From contig NC_031480.1 of the NCBI RefSeq assembly GCF_000006565.2, positions 5,139,170 to 5,203,169 of the forward strand: a stretch of 64,000 bases of DNA. Direction: 5' to 3'. Position numbers and translations under genes: made by a program. This document shows, in pieces, positions 38,987-52,133 of the stretch (position 1 is the first letter of the stretch; each line of letters begins with the position of its first letter). Under the pieces are notes generated by a model that was given only the letters and a program-made list of their open reading frames with translations, was not told the origin of the DNA and made no database searches. This stretch comes from Toxoplasma gondii ME49 (taxonomy: Eukaryota > Apicomplexa > Conoidasida > Eucoccidiorida > Sarcocystidae).

Positions 38987-41900
38987 CGAAGAAACGTACC
39001 ACGAAGTCCGGAACGGACACTCAAGGAAAATGACAGCAGAAAAGGAAGGAACTCAACGAAGAAATCCGCAGGCGAACAGAAAAGTACAGAACAAGCGAGG
39101 CTCAGAGCGCAACGCGGCTCTGCGAGACGCCCGCAGCCTGCACAAGCTCTAAGTCGGCGGAAAAGCAAAAAAACGGGTGTCGCGAAAAAGACTCCAGAGT
39201 AAACCTTTCTGCGGGAAAAAGGATCAGGAACAGTGGGAGAAAAGGGGGAAGAAAACGGCCACTAACACAGATGATATTTCAGAATTCCGCGACGGTGGAG
39301 ATATACGCGGGAAAATGTGTTCGTTCAAAAGGATGGGATTCGGGGGGAACCGCTGTGCACAGATGGAAGAGAAAGGCGAGAGGAAGAGAGAAATGGTAGT
39401 CGAGAGAAAAGAAAGAAGAAAGTACCAACAACACGCTACCATTTAGCAGGAACAGAACAGGGCTTACGCCGCGGCGGTTGCGGACACACGTTGACTCGGA
39501 AAACGCGCACGGCAGTCGTGTCTGGTGTCCAGTACAGGAAAGCTATGATAGAATGTCAAAATTAAGCAAGGCTCGGACCAATCAGAAAAGTACTAGTCGA
39601 TGGAAAGTGGAACTTTCCTCGGTTTTCATACGCGCCTGGCTTTTCTGTGTCGGGTGAGAGTGCCCCCCAGCTGCTCAGAGCTTTTGCGAAGGTATGCGAC
39701 GATGACTTTCCACGCTGCCGGTTTCTCGCAGTTTTATCACGACATATCCAGTATTTCCAATCGATTTTTCCTTTCGGGCAACGTTAAACGCAACAAAAAC
39801 GCCGATATCAAAGCGGTGCAGAGAAAGAAAAGACAAGCAGAACAGTTTGCTGTTCGGCGGCAACAGTCTACGCCAGTAGCTGACAGTACATGCAGCAGTC
39901 AAGAGGAGAGACAAGACGACGACAAACGTGGGATTTGAGAGGTTCGATTCTCGCCAAAAACAGTAAGGTTTCAGAGAGTCCGTTATTCAGCAGGAAAAGA
40001 AAAGGGCAAGCTATAGCGAAGAAGCGGAATTCCGAACCTCGTAAGGCGCAATGCGTGACCTGCGATACAACAGCAACTCAACAATGCATGCGCCGATACT
40101 CAAGAACGCGAGCTTTCCCGTTGTTCACAGTCTGGGGGTACACATTCTGCGACACATTTAATGTAGAGTTACAAAACGACGAGTGCCAAAGTGAGAATCT
40201 GGGCGGTTGAGTATCCTGTCTTTCCCTGGTGCCGCTGCGTACCTGCCACGCTCTCAGCAAATGTTTACACCAAACCACGCCAAAAAAATACAGACAGCAA
40301 ACCACCCTGCTTCCTTCGTTTGCTTGCGCAGCTCAAGATGCACTACGTGCGCAGGTGTTCTCTGGACTGCCGGAAAAGTGAGGTGTTTTTTCCTTTTCCC
40401 AGACGAAAGTCTGGGTAGTCGTCTTGGTAGTAGTTTGGATGGTGACCGCAGGGACACAGCAAGTAGTTTGAAAACCACTCTCAGATCCGTGAAAGCAAAA
40501 CCATCGTTTCTATTCGTGTGCGCAAGCTATGTTTTCCCTGTACGGGTGCCTCAGGCGCTCTGCATCTTTTTAGTCGAAGGTTCGCTCGACGAACAGAAAC
40601 AACGCTTGAGAATAACAGGCCACAGCGGCTCCACTCCAGCCTCCGTCTGTACTTGTAGTCTCCCACCTGGAAGCTGAAGAGTGTTTTTTCTGGGGTTGTG
40701 ACTGTAACCCAACATTTCAAGTCTGTTGGTGAAAGACAGAAAAGCGGGCAGCATCGATAAAGAAATCAAGAGGAGGACGCTTGAATTCTCTTGTTTTCAG
40801 TTCCCAGAGTAAAGCGACATGAACCGACTGCGAAGGCTGAAGATGTGAATACTGTGAGGTTCGGGGGGCCAAATATGCCAGACGGAGAGCTGCAAGTGTC
40901 CCCCCTACTGTGGAGGCGCCATCCCAATGTGCCTGGAGGATGTTACTCTGCGTATCGAAGTAAAACATCAAAGGTTCACACGATGCATCGATCCGAGTTG
41001 TGAGCACTAATCACCGCTTCTGTGTAGATGTACAGTAGGTGGAGGAATAACTTGCCGTTTAATTAGCATTTCAATATATGGGGGTGCGTGACACTCCAGC
41101 CCGGCGACTGATTGTCCTCTGCCTTTAGAACTGTTGAGTCCCACAGGCCAAGGGCAATTCCCAAGTATAAGCACAACGGCTACGCTTCACGGCCAATTCT
41201 TTGAAAAATTCCTTTGGTCTCTCTTAGAGCTGGGGCTGGAGCTTGCTTAAACACAACATCATGGAAAACAGAGCCGCGCAGTGCCTCGACACCGACCGGC
41301 TCATTGTTAAGCATCGGACTGTGAAGTGACGCAGCCTTCAACGCCTTTTAAAAGCGCAGTTGCTCTTTCTCAACGTGTAGTCGGAGGCCAGCCTTCGGAT
41401 TTCACTTTTTCTCTAAGGAACGGTTTTGGCTCCGCGGTCTTGGAGTATGAAAAATCGGACGTCCTGCATACCTGTCCGTCTACATGTGCAGTGATGAGAA
41501 ACTTTCTTTTCTACTTATAGGAGAGGACACTTTCGGCGAAACGTACAAAGAGGAATGCGTCCTTTAAAAAGTGGTACGTTCCTTCGTCGGCACGAAGCCA
41601 TGTTGAATTGATCCCCAGTTCTTGGATGGAAGATCGCGCCGCGCTCTTCACACAGTGCATTCACAATCTTGTAAATTTTCTGTCTATCTCCCTCGCCATT
41701 TTCTTCGATAGTTCACACCAGTCGAACTCCCCATCTTTTGCTGTTTTAGCTGTCGTGAATGTCGTCACGCTGCCCGTCTGCTGCTCACGAGAGATGCTCA
41801 CGAGAACGAGATGACACTTCGACGGGCGACGCACATTTTCAGGATCACTGAGCTTTACGCGACCGTTGTATGCGTCGCAGTGAGAGAATGATTTTCCAGT

Positions 41901-44900
41901 AGGAATACAGCATAGCAACTCGCCCAGCAAAGCAAGAGACCGCGGCACTGCTGCCGTCCCCCAGATACGAGCCGTTTTGACTAGAAAACGCAAAGGTCAT
42001 TCCCAGCGGCGGTGCGTAGTTAAACGCTGGAGGCACACAGCGGAAGTACACACAGATCGAAAGAGGCAGCTGATAAACATTGTGTTGGCGAAACCTTGTT
42101 GCTTTGCTTATAACAACTGAGGCTGCAGCGCTGCGAGACTGAGACACACCGGTATCAGCGACACAATGCCACCGTGTCGGCATTTGACGCGCCTGTTGTC
42201 GGTATACAGATCTCTCCGAGGGGAGGCGTATCCCAGAAGGCATTCAGTGACCCATCCACGCCCGGGTGAAACGCAAAAAACAGAGTGGAGAAACTAATTG
42301 AACGGTACCGGCTGCAACGCGCTTCCTTTTCCCTCCGACGCAGTTGCCGCGGAAGGTCCCTTGATTCAAACTACGAGGCGTAAACGCGTTGTTTGACTGG
42401 TCTGTGTCTAGTGACTAAGCACATTCTCCTGTATTTCTCTACATACTTGAAAAGCTGTTACCTCACGTAGCACACCAAGCACTTTGTCCTCCTTTTTTGT
42501 CAAGGACAAGCGCACGCTCCCTGTGCTTGTAGGGGCCTCTGCATCTACTCCAAGTTACATTATTGGCTGGTGGGTATGTAACTAGAGAGCTATACGCAAC
42601 CGGATTAAAGAATCGACTCGTCGTGACTCGAGAAAAGGGTCGAACCATTGTGAGATGCGAGGATCCCGGAAAGCAAGTGCGACACTGAACTCATCCCGGT
42701 GTAGGTCTGTGACTGGCGCCAAACTTTTTTTGCACTGCTTGCCTCGATGACCGCGATACTACTGTAAACGGGATCGACCTGAACACATGCGTTTCTGGCG
42801 CTACTTGGAAAACTCGATTCCTTCCACCTCCACGCTTGTATGTCTCGCGCTGTTTTTGCGAAAGATTGACGGTGGCTTGACTTCGGGATTGCAGCGCCTA
42901 GACTGTGCCTCGTTCGCCTCCGGATGCGAACTCCAAGTGTGAGCTCTATACAAAACGAGCTCTGATTCCTCACCTCACGCAACTCCTTTGTGTGTCATGC
43001 AATGAGAAGCAAGCGAGCCGCGGATCGTGTTGTATGGAGGCATATCGTCGTTGTGGTGTGTGCACACAGTCCGGTCCGGCTGCTTTTGTTTTTCCTTGTC
43101 TGACCTGCCTTGGGTTTTCCGCAACACTAAGTAGTCTAGAGCGGTTGCTAGGTGACGTATTGCTGTCCTTTGTATAAATCCACTTGCGTTTGTCAACTTC
43201 GTTGTATCTACCGTGCGATAGCACGTGACTCGGGTTGACGGCTCACGAGACGCTGCCGTTCGCGGGTATTCAGATTGTCGTGGGGTCCGACCTCACTTCG
43301 CGAGCTTTGGTTTTCCCCTCCTCGCCGTTTCTTTTGTTTTGCGGAATGGTCGCCGCGTGTATCTCGGCGAAGGACCATAAGGCCGCCTTTCTCAGGAGAC
43401 GTTCTTCTGGGCGCGTCAGTCTTGGCGTGTGTCTCAGCAGCCCCGTTTCTCGGGGCTCTATTGGTTCTCCGTAGTGCGTAAGTTGCCCGCCCGAAGATCT
43501 TGCCCATCTGCGGGAGGCCGCAATTTACCTGGGGGCCTCGCTGCACTTTTTGCCTCCTACGAGCAAAGGTTGTTCGTCGAAAACACTTGCCTTCCTGGAA
43601 ACCGAAGAGAAGGCCGGGCATGCTCTGGACGCCGTGCCCTCAGAAAGCGGGCTTTGTGTGGCGCCAGTTGCCTGCTGTTCTTCCTTGTGTTTCGCTGCTG
43701 ATGTTGCTCTCCCGGAGGCTGTCGTGGAAGGCAGGCGAAGTGTGTGAAGCACTTTTCTTCATAGTTTGCGTAGGCGGGTTGCAGTTGTCGCGCCTTGCGG
43801 AGTTTCTCCCGAAAAACGGGAAAAGTAGACAAGTCGTAGAGGCGCGGAGAGAAGACATGGTATACACGAACGTGTGTGCCAGTGAGAGCACCTCGAAGCC
43901 CGGTGACGCGCGCGGTGTTGGGCGGACCAGACATTCCGCTCTATTCCCCCCCCCTCCACACCCTGCTCTGCCCCTTTCGCCATTGTGCCTCACCAAATTC
44001 GAGGGTGCGCTTTCTCGTGTTCCCCGCCGGCGCTTGGTCGACAGGGAATATTTTTTGCGCAGAAGCGAAGGATGCCTATTTTCCCTGGTGTCCTCTTTGC
44101 TTTTTCCTCCGCGGTTAGGACCACCCCGTCAAGAACGGGAGACCAGAGTTTTTCTCGGCAGCAGTTTCGCCAGAGTTCGTGCAGTGGGCCCTCGACGCTG
44201 TTTTGCACTGCGGTTCCACACAAACGTCTTTCGGCTTTTTCCGCAGCTGGCTTGTGCATGTGCTTGCGTCACCTCGTCATTTGTCGACTTTCTGAACTCC
44301 TAGAGAGACTCGAGGCGTCGAAACGCGTTCCCCTCAACTCCTTTCGGTTCGCGCGGCCGCGGCAGGGCTGCGGTCTTTTGGGCGAGGAGCCTTCCCCTGT
44401 TCGTGGTGCGCTCTGTCCTTCGAGATTTCGATTTCTGCTCAACAAGCACGCAAATCCTTGGGTCACGCCTTCCAGAGGGCGCCGTATTTGCATCAGATGT
44501 TCTGCCCCACGCCGTCACGCTGCGAGATTTTGCGGTGTCGACCCCGTCGCACTTTTCCGACTGATTCTCTGCGCATCTTCCTCGACGATTTCCGGGAACG
44601 GACTTCTCAGCTTCTCTGGGGAAGTCCAAGTGCGGATTCTGCGTGAGCAGCAAACAGAGTCGGAGCTGTTTCCGCCGCTTCTCGAGGAAAGTCGTCCTCG
44701 AGGAAGTCTGAGTTGGGGTAGACCGCAGAAATGCGTGCCGCGCCGAGACGCCCGCTCTCTCTCAAGTGTAAAGGACACCCTTGTTGGACTGCCCCAGCAC
44801 GCAGCCTCCCATCACAGTGTTTGTTGCGACTGTTTACGACCCTTGAGTCGACCTCCTCAGCGAGTCCTTTCCCCCAGCGACCGACCGTTTCTCTGCGACC

Positions 44901-45184
44901 TCGTGGTTTTGCCCACCGTGCTGTCCACTGATCCCAGGTCCGAGTCTGCTCGGCTGCGCGCGCGGCGCTGCAGGCGCCGGTCCGCGTTGCCTCTCGTTCC
45001 CTGTTTTTCTTGTGGATCCGTCTCTGCGTGTTTGTGGGGAGGCGACTTCGCGCCGCCCCCTCTCTGCGCGCGCCGCGTTTTTGCGTGTGGCGCAATCGCG
45101 TATCTCGTTCAGCCGGGCGCGTTCTGTGTCCCCGCGCTTCGAGAGGCGCGCGCGTGTGAGTGAGAACCTCGTGCTCAACTCAAG
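38987..45184. other. Divergent intergenic region between TRMT2A and PPR genes
   Basis: About 6.2 kb, the largest gap in the window. The first 500 bp are pyrimidine-rich in the TRMT2A sense. 39500-43150 shows only short unsupported open frames; a TGCATGCG motif is at about 40085. From about 43190 GC content rises and a plus-strand frame is open from 43985 to 45163, in the same frame as the PPR gene (see findings). That stretch may be a long leader or an unrecognised 5' exon. Confidence 0.5.
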
Positions 45185-48100
45185 ATGCCGACGTCTCTCA
45201 GCGGAGGCGTCTTCTGGTCCAAACTGGTCCAGCGGACGCCGGCAGCCGCAGCGTCGACTGCACCTGCTGCCTCTTCAGAAGCCTCACCTGCCCTGAAGCC
45301 GGCGTTTCTGCCCGCGGACCAGGCGGGCAGATCTACCAGAGCGTCCCAAAGCGGTGCTCTGACTGCTCCGCACTCTTCGCGGAAGGGAGCTTCGTTGACG
45401 GCGTCGACCGGCGGCGGCCGCGACCAGTCGTTCTTTTGGCCAGTCTTCGGTGGCTCCCCGCTCCAGATCTCTGGCGTCCTCATCCCGTACTACATCTGCC
45501 CTCTCCTTCCGAACTTCCCGAACGCAACTTTCTACAGCTACGACGGCTGCTTCGAGGCCGGCGCAGAGGGTCGTTCGAAGGAACGAACTCTCGCGAACTC
45601 CCCCCGCCAAAGCCTGGGCTTCGAGGACGACGCCTGCGGTTCCATCGCCTCGAGTCACTTCTGGGCTCCAGAGACGGTGCATCCGCTCGGACTCGCGGAC
45701 GTCACGCCGCGCAGAGCAGAAGTCTTCCAGCCAGGTTGCCCGAACGGCCAGCTCTTCGGGAGCGAGGCGGACCTCAGCAGGTTTGCTCCCGTGTACCACC
45801 AGGCGCCCCTTGAAGGCTGCGCGCGCGCGCCGGTCTTTGGAGTTCACGCCGGACAGCCGGAAGCTGCGCTGGACAGCTCTGCGCATTCGGCTGCGCTCCT
45901 CGCGAACGCCGCACCCGCAGCCAGAGAGCCCGAGGCTGTCGGCCCCAAGCCGGAGACGAAACGCCGTCTGTCTCCGTCGTTCCACGGCCGACGAGGAAGT
46001 TTGACGTACTTCTTCCACCACTGCGTACCACGCAGAGTCCAGCATCTGCTACAGTGGTCGATTCCGAACTTCCTCGTCCTCTTCATCTTCGCATGTGTAC
46101 TGCCCGCCTGTCTGAAGTACCGAGCCCCCATTGCAATCGACTTCGCGATCGTCGGCCTGTTCCTCTCCAGCGTCTGGGGCTTCATCGCCATCAAGTCTGA
46201 CGCTGCGTCCAAGATCGCCAGACGCTCGCAAGAGAAGGATGGGCCGGGGGAGAAGGAGCTTAAGCTCCAGGAGAAGAAGTGCAGGCTTCGCCCGTGTGCG
46301 ACCCCGGCGGTGCGTGTCGAGACAGTCCGGAAGGTGGGTGAGAAAACGGAGAGAAGGAACTCTCCGAAGAAGGACGTCGCGACCCTTGAAGCGACTCACG
46401 AGACCCGCACTGAGTGCCTGCTAGTTAAGCCAGAAAAGCAGACGACAGCGTATCAAGAGGCTTCGGACCAGCCCGCCGTCGATGACGACGAAAGCAAGCA
46501 GGTGCGTTCGGCATCAGACGATCTTGCTCTCTCACCCACGACGAATTCTGTTCTCGACAAAGACGAACAGTCCCCCGAGGAAGATGGACAGACCCTCTCC
46601 GCTCCTTGTGCCTCCACCCTCGAGACGTCGGAGGCTGCAGTGGAAGAGCCTGCCAGTGTCGAAGACGAGGAACCATCGCCTGGATGCGACAGTGCCGATC
46701 CGGAGATCAGGGAGCCAGGAAGCAAGCAACCAGGGGGTTCTCTACCTCAGGACGGACAGACAGAGCGCGCTGTAGAGCAGAAGATTGAAACGTTTTCGAG
46801 TGCTTTGGTAGAACGGGAGAGAGAAGATGTGACAGTCACGAGCTGTGCGGGAGGAGAAACTGTTGCCAACGCTTCGCAGTGCCCTGAGGACCATTCGGAC
46901 CTCTCTTTGTTGAACAAGGAGGAAGACGCAGCGAACATCGCGACCCGTCTAGCAGAAACCCTGCAGTCACTGCCAGCAATCTCTGAGTGCACGGAGAGTC
47001 AGACGGAAGACCAGGACCCCGAGAGCTCCGGGGACGCTTCGTTCGTGGTCGAGGCGGAGTCTGCAGCGCGTGTGGCTCCGGAGGCTTCTGCCGCCTCCCA
47101 AGTTGTATTCGCGGGTGAGGAGGTTGTCGATTCCCTGGATTCCGAGTTGGCCGCGCTTGCAGAGATATCTGCGGAAGTGGAAGAGTGTGGAGAAAACGCG
47201 GAAGAGGGCGAAGCAGAGGAATCGTGTGTCCTGGAGACCGATCCGTCAGCAGAAGCGCGAGAAAAGGAGCTCATAAGCGACTTGGCGTCCCCGTTCTGGG
47301 CGTCGCCCCCGGCGTTGACTGCGCGTCAGCCCCGGTGTACTGCAAAGAAGGCGGTTTCCTTCTCTCCGTGGAATGAGGAGAGGCCGACGGAGGCAGGTGA
47401 GGCGACAGAGGCCGCGCGCGAGGTCGAGCTAGGCCTGGCAGCCCAAAGTGGGTCCGAGCTCGGGAAGAGTCCCGAGGCGGAACGGGCGGGAGAGGAAGCG
47501 GAGCCAGACTTTGGAGACGGTCTGCAGCGGTCGCACCGAGCGGCGCTGTCTCCAGCGCTGGCTCTTTTGTACGACGAGGACGTGTCAGTGTCGGAGGAGA
47601 TTTTATCCTGTCAGTCTTTGACGGACGTCTCGCTGATGTCTCGTTCGCCCTCGACATGCGATGGAAACGAACGGGCGCTGTCGCGGCCGACAGCTTCTCT
47701 GGATTTGCGTGCGCGCGGGGAGACCTTTATCGCAGGCCTCCCAGAGACTCGAGACGAGGTCGACGTGGAGCGCGACTCCTCCTCCTCGAAGAGGATTGCA
47801 ACTCCAATGCACATTGGCGTGGACGTCGACGAGGGCGGCATCGCGGGAAACGTGAAGTCGTTCTGCAGTCACGCGTCTCTCGCTTCTTCCTTCCTGTTGG
47901 AGAGCGAGGACGACCGGAGTGACCAGGCCTCGGGGGTGAATGGCTGCTTGGAGGCGACGTTCGAGAGCGAAGAGCCTCCGCTCCATACCACCTTCATGGC
48001 TGAGCAGCTCCGTCTGCCGCTCGCGGCGCTGACGGAGGGCTCAGAGCTCGTCGCGCAGGAACCCGAGGTCGAGAAGGTTCTCTGGAAAGTCGAAGACACG

Positions 48101-51100
48101 CAGAACACGACAGCGGAGGATTGTGCTTTCTCTTCGGTCTCCTCGAACGCGAGTCTCTTCCGCTCTCAGTCCCCCGAGACGCGCATCGCCGGCGCCCCAG
48201 CGCCTGCGCCGGGCGCCCCCAGCCTCTGCCTCCCAGTGGCAGCCTTCCCGGGGTTCGCGGGCACAGAAGCACCATTCCCCTTTGTCGCTTCTGTCCCGAA
48301 CGGCGTGCGAGACTCGCGTCTCGCGTTCGGTGTGGGGTCCATCGAGCGTTTGCTCCGCGTCGAGGATGAGACTAAGCAGTCTGGCCCTCCGGGGCTCCGC
48401 GGCTTCCCCGCCGGCCACTCTGAGACCGCGAGCGAGGCGAACTTCCCGTTCGGAAGGTTCATCTCAGAGTCCCTCTCGTTCTCCCCGACGGTTTCCTTCG
48501 GATCGGGGCCCCTCGGGTTCCAGTCCGCCCCCGCGTGCGGCCTGAACATCGAAGAGCTCCTCGACCTCGACAGTTTGGATGCGCAGGACCGGGATGATGT
48601 GCGGCAACTCAAGAAGCAACTGGGTCACGAGTCCGACGACGCCGCCATCCCCCAGGCTGCGACACCCTTCGTCCTCCCAGACGACCCTGCGGGCTCTGCC
48701 TCCCGCGCAGGCGCCCCGGCCTTCCCGCCCCCTCCACCCCTTAGGGCCCCACGCGCCACTGCGGCTCCGCCCGAAAACTGCCGGGCCTCCTCTGGGCCCC
48801 AGAGGCCCCACGCGGCGTCACTGCGCGCCCCGCCGCCGCCTGTCTCGCCCCCGCAGGACGAGGAGGCCCCGCCGCCGGCTACGGTGACCTCTCAACCGAA
48901 CAGCTCGAAGCAGCGGATCGCGCTGCAGCACTACATGGCGCTCGTTCGCGAGTGCCACCGCACCAAGGACAGTCGCGGGGCGATTCGCGTTCTCGGGCGA
49001 CTCCAAGCTGAAGGTCGCGTTGCTGCTGACACCCAGCTCCTCAATTACGTGCTGATGGTTTGTGTCTCCGCGAACGACCGCGTCATGACAGGTAGGAAGA
49101 AGAGAGACGAAGGTCCATGCGTCGCATGGGGTTTCTCAGTCGTGCTTCGGCGTGACTCTGTGTCTCCGTCAACGGCCGCATTCTCGCGATGAAGGTGTAG
49201 GGTGCTGAGGGGAGTCGAGAGGAGAGTTAAACCGTTTCAGAGCAGGAACTCGCTTCATAGTATGCGTTCGAAGAGAAGTCACGAGGGCTGCTGTGAACTT
49301 CAGAGTTTTTTGAGCCGTGCGTGTGTGTGTGTGTGTATGGCTGTCTCCAGGGCAGTTGTTCAAGTTCATGGAGACGACGGGGTGCGCAGATTTGGTGACG
49401 TACAACACACTGGTGAAGAGCTTCACGGCAAACGGGGAACTGCATGCGGCAGAGCAGGTGCTTGCTCGAATGGAGGGTCGCGAGAACACGTTGGAGGCGG
49501 AGCTGTCGGGTGCACATCTGGGGATGGGTTTCGAGGGCAAGTCGGAGAACGGGGTTTTGAATAGACCGAAGATCTCTCCGGACGAGGTGACTTTCAATCT
49601 GTTGGTGAACGCGGCGGTGAGCGCAGGCGACCCCGACAAGGCATGGGAGTACATTGACCGGATTAAGAAGGCGAATCTGCGTCCGGACAAGTTCACGATT
49701 AGTTCGATCATCAAGTCGCTGCAGCCGGGACAGAACGAGCAGCACACGCGGCGCGCGTTCGAGTTGATGGATCAGATCGATGCGTGCGAAGACCTTGTTC
49801 TCCTCAGCACCTGCATCGATGCATGCGCGCGGCTGGGTGACCTGGACCGACTCGCCACACTCCTCGCGCGCTTCGAAGACTCCGACTTGAAGCCGAACGC
49901 GCATGCGTACGGGACGCTAATCAAGGCGTACGGGAAGCTCGGCAACGTGACCCGTGTCTGGGAGCTTTGGATGGAGCAGCAGCGCAGTGGCATCGAGGCC
50001 TCGAACTACACACTCGGGTGCATGATCGACTGTCTCGCGAGCAATGGATTGATGAACGAAGCCGTCGACCTGTTTGGGAAGAGCGTCGCGGCGGGGTCTG
50101 CCGACGCGGTGCTCTTCTCCATTCTGGTCAAGGGCCTCGCTCGATTCCGAAATCGCGGCCTGGAGGTTGCCCTCGGAGCGTACCGGCGCCTGAAGGAGAG
50201 CGACAACTCGGCCGCGGTGACTCCTGCTTCGAAGCCTGCTGCGGGGAGCCGCGCGCCAACCGGAGGCCCGTCTTGTGGGGTGGACGGTAGCCGTGAGAGT
50301 CGGAGACGCGGAGGCAGCAAGCGCCCCGTGGGGGGCGAGAAGGGGGACAAAGCCGGGGCTGCGCGCGATGGTGACGGGGAGGAGCATAGCTGCTATCTGA
50401 AGGCTCTCAACACCATTTCCTTTAACTCGCTCCTCCACCTCTGCGTGCGCTCCGGACGCCTGGCGGACGCTCTCGAACTCTTCAAAGACATGCAGTCCCA
50501 CCCGCATGCGCAGCCGGATCTCATCACCTACAGCACAGTCATCAAGGGCCTCTGTTGCTCCTCCAAGGAGCACGCGCTAGACGCCGCCTTGGGCCTGTTC
50601 GAGCAGATGCAGAAGGACGCGAAGATCTCCCCAGATGCAATTGTGTACAATACCCTCATCCAGGGCGCGGCCACTCGCAGAAACGTCACTCTCGTTGAGT
50701 CGTTGCTTCTCCACATGCTCCAAAACAAAGTGAAACCCAGCAGCTACACGCTGTGTCAGTGCGTCAAGCTCTATGGTGAGGCAAACGCGTTCTTCGTCAC
50801 ACCAAAGAGTGGGATGCATTCGACGCAATAAAGACATTTCAAATCCACTTTCCCTACTCTGGGTCGTGGAGATTTCCTCATGGCTACATGAAAACGCATA
50901 CCTCCAGGTGTACTTAGTGTATTGGGAGTGCAGACTCTGAGGAGGCACTCGGGCAGACGCAGGTGTGCCTTTGCGGATTTGATCCTAGTGTTCGTGAAGA
51001 GTGCACAGCTTGTGCTTTTCCTCTCTTTTATTTCTCCAGGCAAGTGCGGTGACCTCGCTCGCGCCCTGGAGCTTGCGCTCGAGCTTCCACGTCGTTTCAA

Positions 51101-52133
51101 CTTCGCGATGGACAGCTACGTGTACACGGCGCTGATCGCTGCCTGCACACACAACCGGGCGCCGTTCCTGGCGGCGACGCTCGCCCTGCAGGCGACGCAG
51201 GAGAACCAGGAGTTACCTCCTGCTTTGCTTCTGCGTCTGGCGAACCATCTGCAGCAGCAGCGGGAGCTGGCCGAGAGAGAAGCGATGAACTCGAGCTTGC
51301 GAGAGTTGCCACTGCTTCAGAACGTGTGTTCGAGCGAGCTGAATGGAAAGGTTCTCGGTCCGTACGGGGTCCGAAAATTGTCCCCGGCGGAGGAGGCGAA
51401 GGCGACTGTCGACGCCATCATCAAGTTGCTGAAGCGCGCGGTCGGAAGCACCGGGGCTCCGGGGGCGAGGGAGGACCGCGAAGGTTCTGGGGAGGCCCTC
51501 TCATTCGCGTCTTTCTCGTCTCCTGGCGACAGTTCACAGAGAGATGGGGGTCGCGGGGCCTTCGCGACGTCGCGCACCGCCGCTGGCAGCAAGCGGTCGA
51601 AGCGTGGTGGCGGCCAGTCCGTGGTTCCCGTTGTGGACCGAGAGCGCGGCGAGAGAGTGGAGAAGGCGACCGCGTTCTCCGGGGTAAACGGCAAGCGAAA
51701 GCCGGGAAACAAGGTCCAGGAGACCAGGGCGGCTGCGGACGACGGGGGCCCTCCAGGTCTGCATGCAGGAGCGACAAGCCGCGGGTTTGGCGGGCGCCAG
51801 GGTGGCGAGAGCGGCCCGAAGACATTTGCTGGGCAGCGCAAGCAGCTGGTGAACGCGGGGACGCCGCCTCCACCGCAGACTGCGTTCAAAAAGAGCTCGG
51901 TGCATGCAAGTCGAGTGGGGGGTTTGCCGCGAGGCAGCGGCGGACTGGAGAGCACGAACTTGTACCCCTTTGAGGACATGGGACTGAATTTGGATTTCGA
52001 TGGCCCGCGCATGCGTGGGAGACACAGCAGCGGGGCGTCGAGCGCCGTCACGACTGCCAGCTTCTCAAAAGAAACCGCGAGAAGCGGGCGGAAGGGACAT
52101 GCCAACAACGGGCGAGGGGGTCGTCGAAGTTAG
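45185..52133 (+). CDS. Large pentatricopeptide-repeat (PPR) protein with membrane hairpin
   Basis: Exons 45185-49091, 49351-50775, 51040-52133; 2,141 residues, both junctions in phase 1. N-terminal about 290 residues are disordered. Two hydrophobic segments follow (about 293-311 and 315-336, FLVLFIFACVLPACLKY and AIVGLFLSSVWGFIAI), then about 850 residues of acidic Glu/Ser/Ala-rich low-complexity sequence. PPR units begin near residue 1240 and fill exon 2. Clear ones contain VTYNTLVKSF, VTFNLLVNAA, HAYGTLIKAYGK, ISFNSLLHLCVRSGRL, ITYSTVIKGLC and IVYNTLIQGA. The PPR array runs into exon 3, followed by a Gly/Arg/Lys-rich C-terminal tail. PPR proteins bind organellar RNA base by base; mitochondrial or apicoplast action is expected but no clear presequence is seen. 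The ATG context AACTCAAGATGC is reasonable. Alternative upstream exons cannot be excluded. Confidence 0.87.
49318..49338. repeat. (GT)n tract next to PPR exon 2 acceptor
   Basis: A GT dinucleotide run in the 259-bp first intron of the PPR gene, about 12 bases upstream of the splice acceptor at 49350. Confidence 0.85.

Noticed and set aside
27106..39168. Possibility that the RRM exons (38986-37315) belong to a separate gene
   Set aside because: The RRM exons join the methyltransferase exons in phase through [15 protein letters not shown], and RRM plus m5U methyltransferase is the known TRMT2A order.
39925..39965. GGTTCGATTC string resembling a tRNA T-loop
   Set aside because: Flanking bases do not pair into a T-stem and no acceptor, D or anticodon arms could be found upstream.
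43500..44303. 267-codon plus-strand open frame
   Set aside because: Overlaps another long frame in GC-rich DNA, with no domain and no good splice links; treated as chance.
47271..48612. Minus-strand open frames of 115-148 codons
   Set aside because: Antisense to the acidic coding exon of the PPR gene; they mirror its composition.
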